64,000 bases of DNA from Scleroderma bovista (GCA_037178675.1 JAYMGJ010000307.1:27475-91474); one strand, 5' to 3'; shown: positions 32,370 through 45,296, counted from the first letter of the stretch. Program-made: numbers and translations. The notes: a model not told the origin generated them from the sequence alone.

Positions 32370-32979
32370 ACAATTGTGAATGCTCAGATTCACTCTATAC
32401 TCTATCCCAAGTCACCCAATCTTGTACATACATAGAGACCGAAAGAAAATCCTGTTGCAGGCACATCCAAGGATTATTTGGTTTAGAGCTATGTTTTTAT
32501 GCCCTCATGAGTACAACAACATGCTTGAGTAGGAGTGTAACACACTCCCAAATACAGTCATCCGGCAGGTTTTGAGACACCAAAATTAAAAATGCTCATT
32601 TTACACAACAACACAAATTTCAATAGATCAGAGTAGACCACAAGGATATTAAAGTAGTAAAGAAAGTCTGAATGAAATTTCTGTCAGAATATATGGCTGC
32701 TACATGGCAAACTTACAAGACTGATTACATTTATTAGTTTTGATATATTAGCTCTACCTACAAGATAAATAGTTCGTAGTTGTACTGTGTATATTCATTG
32801 TGTTTGGACCTGGTTCACACCCACCCACCCATTGTGGTCACCCCGATTGACTCAGTGCATGAATTCTAACAATTTCTTTAGGATCATAGCTGTAGTTATG
32901 CAATGGAAACTTGAAAATTATGGTGCTTTATCTGTGGTCATACTAAGTTTTGAGACGCCCCAAATGTGGTATAGTGGGA
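32370..32979. other. Non-coding, AT-rich
   Basis: No gene, repeat or element boundary that I can support. Confidence 0.5.
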
Positions 32980-33233
32980 CATCAGCAAAACAGCACTTTT
33001 CTCACCCCAATTTTTGACATGTTACATGAGTGATTCAGTTTCTACACTCTAACCCAGTATGTAAAAGGCTTATTTTAGATACAAAGAAGGTTCAGTGAAA
33101 TTTTTAGGTAAGGTTTATAGGCCAGTTTTTTTTGGTCCATTTTCTGTACAGCTCTGTATTACTGGGTACCTTTCTGTAATTTTCTGTAATTAGCTGTACA
33201 GGCTCTACAGAGCAAAGGGTTGTTTTGCTGATG
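32980..33233. mobile_element. Short (254 bp) CATCAGC-family TIR element
   Basis: Starts CATCAGCAAAACAGCACTTT and ends GGTTGTTTTGCTGATG. It has subterminal CTGTACAG motifs like the two large members at 34534-37592 and 54320-56805. It is too small to code. Flanks share only GA. The region 33234-33522 holds nothing I recognise. Confidence 0.7.
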
Positions 33234-34999
33234 GAATCTGTGCTTATCGGAAATATTATCAATTGTCATTGGACTGCATGTCATCCTCATTGTCACTATG
33301 ATCCTCCCCATCGACAACATTGTTTCCCTCCCCTTCTGCACATCAACCATTGACAATGGGCTTTGGAACTGGCCACTCTCAGTCCATGCTGTCATTTTTA
33401 TGCATGATGGTATTGTAACTGTAGTAAACTAGTCATGCAAAATCCACTGTAATGTAGGGTGGCAATACAGTGCAGTATCTACCATGCATGACACCTGCCC
33501 CTCTGCCCACACAAACTCCACATGTCATTTCCGCTTTTTTGGTAGGTTACATAAGCTGTCCACTACTCCCAGAACATGTCCACATATGGTCAATACCTGA
33601 ATACCAATATTCCCACCTTTGTTTCCAGGCTTCCCTGCCTCTCAGGGCTCCATCCCTGGCCTCTGGCCACTGTATCTACTGTTATATATTGCATATGTGT
33701 ATATTAGACCACAATTGAACACTCATTTAAGTATCCTACAGCCAAACAAGGCCTGGAGAGTATTTTAGGGGTAAAAACCAAAAAAAGTGTGCGATGTTTT
33801 GATATTTAGGGTATATCTAATGGGTAAGCATGCCCCTCTCAAGTATACATATATAGCTACAACATATCCAGGCACAAGGGGATGGTATTAGATGCTTTAA
33901 GTGCTATGTCATTGTCACTGTTTCACCCCTGGAAAATATTTCCTGGGATTGTTGGTGCTGGGAGTGGAATGGAACATAGTAGTGTGGTAATATTACATGC
34001 ATTAGAACATAATTGGACCATTGATTGAGTACCTAAAGGACTCTGAATAGTTAGGAAGGGTTTTAGGGGGGAAAATAGAAAAAGTGTTCGCATTTTTGAT
34101 ATATTTAACATGGAGACTTGGAAAGTACATCCCCTTCAAGGGTACATATGTACCTAAAACATATATTAAAGACAGTGGATGTGGGGAAGGCCATGAGATG
34201 CTATACCATGTTCTTCTCCTCCTGGTATGTTGCTCTGGGGGGCTCATACTACATGTACTGGTGACTTTGATATTGTTTTCCAAAGGTAGATATACACTAT
34301 ACCTATAGGTCCATTGCATATAATTTATAATTGACTGATCCAAGGATGAGCAGGAGGAGAAACACCAATTTTATGACAATAGGGGGTTATGTCAGTTTCC
34401 ATAGTAGATATACCTATTCTGACTATATAGAGGGCTCATGAATACCTATTAGTAACCACTACTACATCCCCAGATCTATACTGAAATGTGGAAGAGCAGG
34501 GGAAGTGAAACAACATGTTGGAGGGCGTGGGAACATCAGCAAACTAGCCCTTCCCTATACAGTGCCACACAGACTTGTACAGAGTCACAGAGCCCACAGA
34601 AAGGTTCCCACTAATACAGGGCTTCACAGAGTGCACAGAGTCTGTACTGCTCTGTACAGACCTATACAAACACCTCCCATTTGTACAGGTCTAGTGTTTC
34701 CGGGACTAGCACAAGGGCTATATACTAGGATTGACACTAATGCCATTACCATACTCTTTCAAACTCTTATAGCACTCCAAATACTAGCATATAAAGCAAC
34801 AAATATATTAGCAATTACTAACTACTACATACATGGTGTAGTTAGAGACACTACATAATATAATCCTAATCACAACTACCCACACAAAGCAATTAACCTA
34901 TATGAAAGTTGAGTTAGTGACAAGCTAGATCAAGTGGGTCAAACTACTTTACAGAGTTGAAAGTGATTATCAATTTCCGGCAGGCTAATAGCCTCTAGT

Positions 35000-35290
35000 G
35001 GTGTTTGACCATAGTCAAATAACCTATAAGTACCATTATTAGACAAGGTAACATGTAAAACTTACCTTTAGTTCCGGCACTAACATTTGTTGTGTAGTCA
35101 AATAACCTATTAGTAGCATTGTTAGATAAGTTAATATGTAGTGGTAGTGGGAAACTTACCATTAGCTCCAGCACTAACTTTTGTTGTGCAGTGAAATAAC
35201 CTATTAGTAGCATTGTTAGACAAGTTAATATGTTGTGGTAGTAGGAAACTTACCATTAACTCCGGCACTAACCTTTGTTGTATTGAGCCC
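35000..35290 (-). repeat. Three tandem ~94-bp modules that look like exon plus intron
   Basis: On the minus strand each module is GTAAGT, a C-rich stretch, TCTAACAATG, ACTAATAG, then GTTATTTGACTACACAACAA and a segment ending GTGCCGGARCTAAWG. The layout matches a short fungal intron (donor, CTAAC branch, TAG acceptor) plus a 41-bp exon-like segment. The same modules occur on the plus strand at 56130-56400. Confidence 0.75.
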
Positions 35291-35859
35291 ACTCCTACAT
35301 AGTAGGAAAAGGCATCTGTTTGGTCAAGTTTGCCATGTTGCGCAAGAGGCGTGACAAACAGTGTCCACAATATCGCATTTTTGGCATTTTTGGGCACTTA
35401 GTCAAATTTTGGACACACAGTGGCAGTACCAACTACCAAGTGGTACTACACTTTTGCTACACACAATTATACTACGCATTTTTGGTAATCAGCACTACAT
35501 CACAAACACTACACAACACTTCCTAGTTGACACTACACATTTTTGGTAATCAGCACTACAACACAAACACTACACAACTACTCCGCATTATTGGTAATTA
35601 ACACTACAACACAAACACAACACAAATACTACACAACATTTCCTAATTGATGCTACACATTTTTGGCAATCAACACTACAACACAAACACAGCAGAACTA
35701 CTACGCATTTTTGGTAATCAATACTACATCACAAACACAACACAACACATCCTAAGTGACACTACACATTTTTGGTAATCAACACTACCACACAAACACA
35801 ACACAACATTTCTTAATTGTTACTACACATTTTTTCCTAATGGATACTACACATTTTTT

Positions 35860-36430
35860 GTACACATTTTACTACACTTTGACAACACTTTTACTACGCT
35901 TTTTTGTACACTTTTACTACACTTTTTACTACACTTTTACTACACTTTTTTGTACACTTTCACTACACTTTTGACTACACTTTTACTATGCTTTTACTAC
36001 GCTTTTTTGTACACTTTGACTACACTTTTGACTACACTTTTACTACACTTTTACTACGCTTTTTTGTACACTTTTACTACACTTTTTGTACACTTTCACT
36101 ACACTTTTGACTACACTTTTACTACACTTTTGACTACACTTTTACTATGCTTTTGCTATGCTTTTTTGTACACTTTCACTACACTTTTGACTACACTTTT
36201 ATTACACTTTTACTACGCTTTTTTGTACACTTTTACTACACTTTTGACTACACTTTTACTACATTTTTTTGTACACTTTTACTACACTTTTACTACACTT
36301 TTTGTACACTTTTGACTACACTTTTACCACACTTTTGATTACGCTTTTACTACGCTTTTTTGCACACTTTTTTGTACACTTTTGACTAAACTTTGACTAC
36401 ACTTTTAATGCACTTCTTACTACACTTGTA
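35860..36430 (+). repeat. Array of 11-12-bp units (TTTTACTACAC / TTTTGACTACAC / TTTTTTGTACAC)
   Basis: Dozens of degenerate units in one orientation. ORFs of FYYTFTTLL type across it are artefacts of the repeat. It pairs with the opposite array at 36540-37460. Confidence 0.9.
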
Positions 36431-36539
36431 CTACACTTTTTGTAAATTGATTAGATTGAGTAGTGTAGTCATGGTTACGTTAAGAAGGGTAGTCATGATT
36501 AGGTTAAGTAGCATAGCTGTGACTGGGTTAACAAGTGCA

Positions 36540-37460
36540 CCCCAACGTGTAGTAAAAGTGTAATCCAAAGTGTAGTAAAACATGTAGTCAAAAGTGTAGT
36601 CAAAGTGTAATCAGAAGTGTATGGAAAGTGTAGTAAAAGTGTAGTCAAAAGTGTAGTCAAAAGTATAGTAAAAGTGTAGTCAAAAGTATAGTGAAAGTGT
36701 ATAAAAAAGTGTAGTAAAAGTGTACAAAAAAGCGTAGTAAAAGTGTAGTCAAAAGCATAGTAAAAGTGTAGTCAAAAGTGTAGTCAAAGTGTACAAAAAA
36801 GTGTAGTAAAAGTGTACAAAAAGTGTAGTAAAAGTGTAGTCAAAAGTGTAGTAAAAGTGTACAAAAAAGCATAGTAAAAGTGTAGTCAAAAGTGTAGTCA
36901 CAAGTGTACAGAAAAGGGTAGTAAAAGTGCACAAAAAAGCATAGTAAAAGTGTAGTCAAAAGTGTAGTAAAGGTGTACAAAAAAGTGTAGTAAAGGTGCA
37001 CAAAAAAGTGTAGTCAAAAGTGTAGTTACACGTGTACAGAAAAGTGTAATAAAAAGTGTAGTAAAAGTGTACAAAAAAGTGTAGTAAAGTGTAGTCAAAG
37101 GTGTAGTAAAGGTGTACAAAAAAGTGTAGTAAAAGTGTAGTCAAAATTGTACAAAAGAGTGTAGTAAAAGTGTACAAAAAAGTGTAGTAAAAGTGTAGTA
37201 AAAGTGTAGTCAAAAGTGTAGTCAAAGTGTACAAAAAAGTGTAGTAAAAGTGTAGTCAAAAGTGTAGTCAATGTGTACAAAAAAGTGTAGTAAAAAGTGT
37301 AGTAAAAGTGTACAAAAAAGCGTAGTAAAAGTGTAGTCAAAGTGTATAAAGAAGTGTAGTCAAAAGTGTAGTCAAAATGTACAAAAAAGCGTAGTAAAAG
37401 TGTAGTAAAAAAGTGTAGTTAAAGTGTACAAAAAAGTGTAGTCAAAAGTGTAGTAAAGGT
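36540..37460 (-). repeat. Opposite-orientation array of the same 11-12-bp units
   Basis: GTGTAGTAAAA, GTGTAGTCAAAA and GTGTACAAAAAA units repeat here, the complement of 35860-36430. With the spacer (about 36435-36540) the whole forms a very large imperfect hairpin. Confidence 0.9.
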
Positions 37461-37647
37461 GTAGCAATAGTGTCAGTAGTTAGGAATTTACAGAGTTGTA
37501 CAGAGTTGATGGGTCTGTACAGCCTGTACAGACCTGTACACAAGTCATGTGGTCTGTAGTGTCTGTAGCCCAAAAGTGCTGTTTTGCTGATGAAAGTGTG
37601 CCAAAAACTCTGGAGATTTCAAAAACATATCAAAAACATGAAATAAC

Positions 37648-37740
37648 ACAGCACATAATGCACTTGGTGGCTTCTTAATGAGATGATTGAGGACCTATTG
37701 ACTCAAAAGACTAGTTCCATGTCACATCCTATTTGTAAGT
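37648..37740 (+). repeat. 93-bp direct repeat, left copy
   Basis: Essentially identical to 38587-38679 (ACAGCACATAATGCACTTGG...CTATTTGTAAGT). The two copies flank a truncated LTR. Confidence 0.9.
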
Positions 37741-38586
37741 TCAGGAGAACAAGATGGGATTAGGAGAGCATGGTGGGTAGTACAGAGTGGGGAGTATCTT
37801 AGTCGAGATTTGATCTAAGGACTACTAGGCCGGAGTACGGTAGTTTATATAGTAATGAAACTAAGGTGAGTATATACGGTGACAAGTAAACACCTTAATC
37901 GAGACAAGGGATGGAGCAGAAGCAGACAGGAAAATAAACCAGGTACAAGAAAATAAAGCAGGGACAGGAAAATAAACCGGAGCGGAAGCAGACACGGGAT
38001 ACTAAGTTACAGGGACGACGGAGGAAAAGCAGGGCAAGGGAACTAGGTCGGAAGAGGACAGGTAAGGGTCAGAGGTGGACTTAACTAATGTTAAGTCCGG
38101 AGCGATGTCCAGGACTGGAGGAAGTGCATGACCGGAGGAAGTGCAAGAGCGGAGGGAGTGTGCGAGTGGAGGAAGGGCGGAGTAGCCGGAGGAAGGTCCG
38201 GAGTTGGACATGGAAATGTCCTAAGCCTTTGGTGGACCTGACAGAGGAAGCGGAGCAGGAGCAGGAGCAGAACTGAGCCGGAGTTGGATGTACCAGCCAG
38301 AGTTGGGCTACGTCGCAGACAAGGCTAAGGGAGTGGCCGGACTGAAACCGGAGTAGCGACTAGTGGTAGGTACAGGTCCGACACGGAGGAGTTAGACTGC
38401 GGATCTGTCTGTAGGAAGACAGGGGTTAGTCCTGAGGCGGAGATGGACGTAGTGACCGGAGTTCTGGAGTGCAGCTATAGGGCTGGAGATGGCCAGACTA
38501 GATCCGGAGTTGCATCTATGCCTAAGGAGAGGTCAGGCGGGCCATGGTTAGACCGGAGTTGCAACTGGAAAAGTATGGATATGACA
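37741..38586 (-). mobile_element. Truncated solo LTR of the 1.23-1.27-kb family
   Basis: On the minus strand it starts intact at TGTCATATCCATAC (38586) but stops at the equivalent of 43641, lacking the last ~375 bp of the LTR. Its cut end abuts the left 93-bp repeat. Confidence 0.85.
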
Positions 38587-38679
38587 ACAGCACATAATGC
38601 ACTTGGTGGCTTCTTAATGAGATGATTGAGGACCTATTGACTCAAAAGACTAGTTCCATGTCACATCCTATTTGTAAGT
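38587..38679 (+). repeat. 93-bp direct repeat, right copy
   Basis: Repeat of 37648-37740; see that entry. Confidence 0.9.
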
Positions 38680-39949
38680 ACCATTGAAGCTCAAAAATGC
38701 GAAAATGTAGATAATGGCACACTTAATTCAATGCAATGGTGCAAGGTATAGGAGATTTACTTCCAGTGTGGACCCTAGAGGTTCTCTCAGACTAATCAGC
38801 CTTCATTTTATGTATGGAAGTCTTATTAGAGATGTGAATCACAATATCACAATCAGTAGACAACCAGGTGCATTATGTGCTGTGTTATTTCATGTTTTTG
38901 ATATGTTTTTGAAATCTCCAGAGTTTTTGGCACACTTTCCCACGCCCTCCAACATGTTGTTTCACTTCCCCTGCTCTTCCACATTTCAGTATAGATCTGG
39001 GGATGTAGTAGTGGTTACTAATAGGTATTCATGAGCCCTCTATATAGTCAGAATAGGTATATCTACTATGGAAACTGACATAACCCCCTATTGTCATAAA
39101 ATTGGTGTTTCTCCTCCTGCTCATCCTTGGATCAGTCAATTATAAATTATATGCAATGGACCTATAGGTATAGTGTATATCTACCTTTGGAAAACAATAT
39201 CAAAGTCACCAGTACATGTAGTATGAGCCCCCCAGAGCAACATACCAGGAGGAGAAGAACATGGTATAGCATCTCATGGCCTTCCCCACATCCACTGTCT
39301 TTAATATATGTTTTAGGTACATATGTACCCTTGAAGGGGATGTACTTTCCAAGTCTCCATGTTAAATATATCAAAAATGCGAACACTTTTTCTATTTTCC
39401 CCCCTAAAACCCTTCCTAACTATTCAGAGTCCTTTAGGTACTCAATCAATGGTCCAATTATGTTCTAATGCATGTAATATTACCACACTACTATGTTCCA
39501 TTCCACTCCCAGCACCAACAATCCCAGGAAATATTTTCCAGGGGTGAAACAGTGACAATGACATAGCACTTAAAGCATCTAATACCATCCCCTTGTGCCT
39601 GGATATGTTGTAGCTATATATGTATACTTGAGAGGGGCATGCTTACCCATTAGATATACCCTAAATATCAAAACATCGCACACTTTTTTTGGTTTTTACC
39701 CCTAAAATACTCTCCAGGCCTTGTTTGGCTGTAGGATACTTAAATGAGTGTTCAATTGTGGTCTAATATACACATATGCAATATATAACAGTAGATACAG
39801 TGGCCAGAGGCCAGGGATGGAGCCCTGAGAGGCAGGGAAGCCTGGAAACAAAGGTGGGAATATTGGTATTCAGGTATTGACCATATGTGGACATGTTCTG
39901 GGAGTAGTGGACAGCTTATGTAACCTACCAAAAAAGCGGAAATGACACA

Positions 39950-42256
39950 CCTTAGGCACCAGTTCTTGGTGGCAATAGAGTTCTCTCACACAGGGTTTTT
40001 ATGTCGTGAGAAACCCATCTGAGAGACCAACCATCCACACCGGGATTTGCTGCTCCTATTCGGCTAGGCCCAAATAGTGTTCATTTCATCAGTTTCATGC
40101 CGGCATAGCCTCTATGACCACTCTAGACCCTCTGCCGAGGCTCATCTGAGCCTCCTTGGCTTCTTGATTTTTATTAATAGTTGTTCACTGCTCTAGGTAA
40201 GATTACATAAGCATTAAAAGTGCTACTACTCCCAAAACATGACCGCATTTGGTCAATACCAGAAATGCAATATTCCCACCCTCCTTGTGAGTCTCCTTTG
40301 CCTTCCTGTGCCCCATCCCTGGTCCCCATGTACTGTACATAGTATCAGATATGTTATATAAGTATATAAGCCCATAATTGGAACCTCAAATGAGTGTGAC
40401 AGAGGCTCTGGATGGTTGGAAAAATAGTTAGGGGTAAAAGCAAAAAAGGCTTTGCATTTTTGATACATTGGACATATACACTTCTGAATTACATCCCCTT
40501 CAAGGGGCCATATGTACCTGCAACATATACCAAGTGCATTTGATGGGGTGGAGCCTCTGAACTGCTGTGTCACATTCTCATCCTCCTGGTACAACACCCT
40601 GTGAGGCTCTTACTGCGAGTGTTGGTACTTTTTGGATGGTTTGTAACTGTATTAGTATATTATTACCACTTGTCTATCAGATAAACTGGGATACTGAGTG
40701 CTCTCAAGGTGAGCAGGAAGGCAAACACTAATTTTATGACAATAGGGGCTTTATCAGTCCCCAGTGCAACCATCCATATTCTGACTATCTAGGAGGCTCT
40801 GTAATACTATATAGGAGTCACTATATTATCACCAAGTTAATAGCTTGATGTGGAAGCACAGGGGAAGTGAAATGATATGATGGAGGGCATGAGAAAATGT
40901 CTGAAGAAGTGCGGAGACTTTGAAAACATATCAAAAAAGTGACATAACACACCACACACAGCATTTGGTGCTCTACTGGTGGTGGTACTGAGCATCTGAC
41001 CTATGATAGGATCTTACCATACAGGATATCGCATTAGTTAGCCTGACAGAACCTCTGGACTCCAAACTTAGTGTACAGATTGTGCAACCTGCAGCACTGA
41101 AATGTAGCCATTGCACAAGGTGCTCTCTTGTGCCAAAATTTCACTTTCTGAAGAGATTATGGTTTATACAAATACTGTGACACATGTAAAGAGTCTGTAA
41201 TGACACTAGAGAGTCAGTAGCACAATTCATAGACCACCAGATGTTGTGTGTGGTGTGCTATTTCACTTTTTTGATATGTTTTCAAAGTCTCCACATTTTT
41301 TTGGACATTTTCCCATGCCCTCCAACATATCATTTCACTTCCCCTGCACTTCCACATCAATGTATTAACTTGGTGATAATATAATGACTACTATATAGTA
41401 TTACAGAGCCTCCTAGATAGTCAGAATATGGATGGTTGCACTGGGGACTGATAAAGCCCCTATTGTCATAAAATTAGTGTTTGCCTTCCTGCTCACCTTG
41501 AGAGCACTCAATATCCCAGTTTATCTGATAGACAAGTGGTAATAGTATATTAATACAGTTACAAACCATCCAAAAAGTACCAACACTCGCAGTAAGAGCC
41601 TCACAGGGTGTTGTACCAGGAGGATGAGAATGTGACACAGCACTTCAGAGGCTCCACCCCATTAAATGTGCTTGGTATATGTTGTAGGTACATATGGCCC
41701 CTTGAAGGGGATGTAATTCAGAAGTGTATATGTCTAATGTATCAAAAATGTGAAGCCTTTTTTCTTTTACCCCTAACTATTTTTCCAACCATCCAGAGCC
41801 TCTGTCACACTCATTTGAGGTTCCAATTATGGGCTTATATACTTATATAACATATCTGATACTATGTACAGTACATGGGGACCAGGGATGGGGCACAGGA
41901 AGGCAGAGGAGGCTCACAAGGAGGGTGGGAATATTGCAGTTCTGGTATTGACTAAATGTGGTCGTGTTTTGGGAGTAGTAGCACTTTTAGCACTTATGTA
42001 ATCTTACCTAGAGCAGTGAACAACTATTAATAAAAATCAAGAAGCCAAGGAGGCTCAGATAAGCCTTGGTGGAGGGTCTAGAGTGTGGTCATAGAGGCTA
42101 TGCCAGCATGAAGCTGACGAAATGAACACTATTCGGGACTAGCTGAATAGGAGCATCAAATCCTGGTGCGGATGGTAGGTCTCTCAGATGGGTTTCTCAC
42201 AACATAAAAACCCCATCTGAGAGATCTCTATTGCCACTGAGAACTGGTGCCTAAGG
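39950..42256. mobile_element. Palindromic foldback element 2 (2.3 kb)
   Basis: CCTTAGGCACCAGTTCT at 39950 is mirrored at 42256. The arms of about 1.1 kb are reverse complements along their whole length (for example the AGATTACATAAG stretch at 40204 with ATGTAATCTTACC at 41996), and the centre is near 41090. It shares modules with element 1 (CCCCTTCAAGGGGCCATATG against CCCCTTCAAGGGTACATATG). It abuts element 1 with two bases between them. No coding frame. Confidence 0.88.
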
Positions 42257-42419
42257 TACAACAGACTGGCCTAGTGTTACACAGCTATCACAGACACTCC
42301 AGTAGAGTACATACTACACTACCAATAAACAAAAGATCACACCAAGTTTTAAGGCAAATAAATTTTATTATATCAAGTCGTACTAAATACTAAGTAAACT
42401 ACTAATCAATAAATGCCAC
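42257..42419. other. Non-coding gap
   Basis: AT-rich with no feature that I can support. Confidence 0.5.
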
Positions 42420-43260
42420 AGGTGACGGTGGTGTCATCAAGCTGGTGGCCGTCATTGTTGCGTTTGTGGGTGCCATCACTGGTGCCATTGCATTGGTGGC
42501 AGTTGGTGTTGTCATCGTCAGTGCACTGGTGGCTGTCATGACCGTCATTGTCGACTGGTCAACAATGCTGGTGGTGATGCGTTGGGTCATCGACGCAGGT
42601 GGTGGTCGTTGTTGTTGTCGGGTCGCGATGACGACGCAGGTGGTGGGATGGTTGTCATCATGTCGTGACGATGATGCTGGTGGTGGGATGGTGGCTGCGT
42701 CATTGATGCAGGTTGTGGTGGTAGTGGTGGTGGTCAGTGCCATCACTGTAGCCATCGTTGTCATCTGGTCGACAACGCTGGTGGTGGTGGTGGTGGTTGG
42801 TGTCATTGTCATCGCTGATGGTGGTGGGTGGTGCCATCGCCATCATCCATCGTCTGTGGTGGGGTCATTGTCGGCATCACTGATGGTGGTCGCGTTGACC
42901 CGCTGGTGGTGAGGCTGGCAGCATATATGGTAAATACTATTAGGAAATATTAGTTCAATTTGCTGATATAATATTGTACACAACCACGTGCACACACACA
43001 CTTCAAAAATTTCTTTAAGTCCTTCATCCTTATTCTCTCTATCTTCCACCACCACACCACGCGTCAACCACCACCCGACAGCCACCACCAACATTGACGC
43101 AACCACCACCAACGTCGATGGTGATGCAGCACCACCACCAGCATCAACACAATGACTACCACCGTTGACAGCAACAATGACCAATGTCGACACGACCACC
43201 ACCAACACCCCACTGTTGTTGATGACAATGACGCGACCACCCATCTGTGTTGATTACACG
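42420..43260. repeat. GGTGG/CCACC minisatellite, two oppositely oriented blocks
   Basis: 42420-42910 is built of GGTGGTGGTCGTTGTTGTC-like units and 43060-43260 of CCACCACCAACGTCGATG-like units, around an AT-rich middle. It continues beyond the LTR at 44543-44830. Same repeat type as 8920-9300. Confidence 0.75.
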
Positions 43261-43265
43261 GCCAC

Positions 43266-44537
43266 TGTCAAGACCGGTTCTCCTCGACGATCTTACTAGG
43301 AGGTCCAGGGGTGCAGGGAACTAATGAGGAGGTAAGTCCTGACACTAGTATGTGCTACTTAGTGCAGAGAGTCAAGTCCGGGTCATACGGATGAAGTCTG
43401 GGCGCTGGAGGAGCACTGGAAGTAAGTCCGGGTTTTGTGGAGTTAGTCCGGACTGCGGGAAAGTGGACCGGAGTAAAGCGCAGTTTGTCCAGACGAAGGA
43501 CATCCCAGAGGTGGGATAAGTCCTGAGAGGTCTAGTGTCGAGTCTGGGACAGAGGTGGCTTTTGCCCTCGTGCAAGTAGGAGACTTGCTAGGATCGGACA
43601 TAGGACCAAGGGGACGAGATAGGACGGAGGCCGGATTGGCCGGAGTTCAGGAGAACAAGATGGGATTAGGAGAGCATGGTGGGTAGTACAGAGTGGGGAG
43701 TATCTTAGTCGAGATTTGATCTAAGGAAACTACTAGGCCGGAGTATAGTAGTTTATATAGTAAATGAGAACTAGGGTGAGTATATACGGTGACAAGTAAA
43801 CACCTTAGTTGGGACAAGGGACAGAGCAGAAACGGACAGGAAAATAAAGCAGGTACAGGAAAATAAACCGGAGCGGGAGCAGACACGGGGAACTAGAGAT
43901 ACAGGGACGACGGAGGAAAAGCAGGGACAGTGAAGTAAAGGGAACTAGGTCGGAAGAGGACAGGTAAGGGTTGGAGGTGGACTTAACTAATGTTAAGTCC
44001 GGAGTGATGTCCAGGACCGGAGGAAGTGGGACCGGAGGAAGTGCATGACCGGAGGAAGTGCATGACCGGAGGAAGTGCAAGAGCAGAGGGAGTGCACGAG
44101 CGGAGGGAGTGCACAGGTGGAGGAAGGGTGGAGTAGCCAGAGGAAGGTCCAGAGTTGGACATGGAAATGTCCTAAGCCTTTGGTGGACCTGACAGAGGAA
44201 GTGGAGCAGGAGCAGGAGCAGAACTGAGCCGGAGTTGGATGTACCAGCCGGAGTTGGGCTACGTCGCAGACAAGGCTAAGGGAGTAGCCGGACTGAAACC
44301 GGAGTAGCGACTAGTGGTAGGTACAGGTCCGACACGGAGTTAGACCGCGGATCTGTCTGTAGGAAGACAGGGGTTAGTCCTGAGGCAGAGATGGACGTAG
44401 TGACTGGAGTTGAGCTGGAGTGCAGCTATAGGGCTGGAGATGGCCGGACTAGATCCGGAGTTGCATCTATGCCTAAGGAGAGGTCAGGCGGGCCATGGTT
44501 AGACCGGAGTTGCGACTGGAAATGTATGGATATGACA
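43266..44537 (-). mobile_element. Solo LTR, 1272 bp, TSD GCCAC
   Basis: On the minus strand it runs from TGTCATATCCATAC to CCGGTCTTGACA. GCCAC occurs at 43261-43265 and 44538-44542. It is inserted in the minisatellite. This copy keeps most CCGGAGT sites, so it is less decayed than the one at 12566. Confidence 0.94.
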
Positions 44538-44542
44538 GCCAC

Positions 44543-44830
44543 CAGCAATGATGGTTACCCCACCACTGTCATCCATGATGATGTGGCCACCACCCACCTG
44601 CATTGATAATGTGGCCACCACGACAACGGTCACTCCACCACCAGTGTCAACGACGTGCCCACCATCGACAACGATGACAACAACCCCACCACCTGGGTTA
44701 TCGACACAGCCATCACCAGCGATGATGATGGCCCTACCACCTGCATCATCAATGCGGCCACCACAAGCAATGATGACAACAATGACCCCCACCACCAGTG
44801 TTGCTGACGCAACCACCACCCAATGTATAT
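44543..44830. repeat. Minisatellite continuation (CCACCACC type)
   Basis: Units such as GCCACCACGACAACGGTCAC and ACCACCTGCATCATCAATG. It was continuous with 43060-43260 before the LTR inserted. The stretch 44831-45002 is AT-rich, then holds the GGGACAG repeat interrupted by the element at 45003. Confidence 0.7.
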
Positions 44831-45002
44831 AATAATTAGTCTTTGTTCTGTAGTTCTTTTTGTTGAATTGATATAAATTGATTGACTTTAACATTGAATG
44901 AATTAAGTGGTCAAAAATATTCAAGTACAGACAGTAAAGGTAGTGTAGGTGCTGTTGATAGTGCTACTGGAACAGTCTGGGACAGCTGGGACAAGTACTG
45001 GG

Positions 45003-45296
45003 TATAGGAAGGTGGTGGTCTGCACAGGGAAGGTCTAGCCTAAGGAAGGAGAAGGAGGAGCTGTAGTGACCTCAGTAGATATTCAAGCTACTGAATTAGA
45101 GTAATACCTGTAGTGACTACTACAAGTTAGTATGTGTAAAATGAGTGTGTATGGACTGCTTACCCTCAGTAGATATTCAAGCTACTGAGGGACTAATGAA
45201 AATAACTACTGTGTATAGTGCACTCAAAATGCTTATGTAAGCATCGCACAGTCATGCGCTGAAGTACCAGTAACATATGCTGGTTGACTTTCAACA
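45003..45296 (-). repeat. 3' LTR of copia-2 (294 bp)
   Basis: On the minus strand it runs from TGTTGAAAGTCAACC to CACCTTCCTATA. It is preceded by the purine-rich TTTAAGGGAGCG. Two ATATTCAAGCTACTGA stretches lie inside. Confidence 0.9.

Larger units (their letters stand above)
34534..37592. mobile_element. Large CATCAGC-family TIR element with inverted 11-12-bp arrays
   Basis: The ends are CATCAGCAAACTAGCCC and, inverted, CATCAGCAAAACAGCACTTT. The uninterrupted site is preserved in the opposite palindrome arm near 38935-38945, which fixes the boundaries. Inside are CTGTACAG subterminal motifs, three intron-like modules (about 35000-35290), CACTACACATTTTTGG repeats (35540-35860), and two facing arrays (35860-36430 and 36540-37460) around a ~110-bp spacer. 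A shorter relative is at 54320-56805 in the other orientation. No transposase was found. Confidence 0.85.
33523..39947. mobile_element. Palindromic foldback element 1 (about 2.4 kb before insertions)
   Basis: TGTCATTTCCGCTTTTTTGG at 33523 is mirrored at 39947. The left arm (33523-34533 then 37593-37660) is the reverse complement of the right arm (38873-39947) with near identity. The centre lies near 38680-38870. The 3059-bp element at 34534-37592 and the LTR piece at 37741-38586 are later insertions; without them and one 93-bp repeat the length is about 2.43 kb. The arms contain repeated modules with CCCCTTCAAGGGTACATATG, shared with element 2. No coding frame. Confidence 0.85.

Noticed and set aside
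34084..34343. Short ORFs conserved in both palindrome arms (and 39127-39547)
   Set aside because: Conservation follows from the inverted duplication; no start, composition or splice support.
35756..37340. ORFs rich in FYYTFTTLL on both strands (also 54671-55885)
   Set aside because: They are translations of the 11-12-bp repeat arrays; all frames are open because the unit lacks stops in one orientation.
42402..43244. Val/Thr-rich ORFs over the minisatellites (also 8881-9436, 44499-44924)
   Set aside because: Low-complexity repeats, open on both strands, with no splice or start context.
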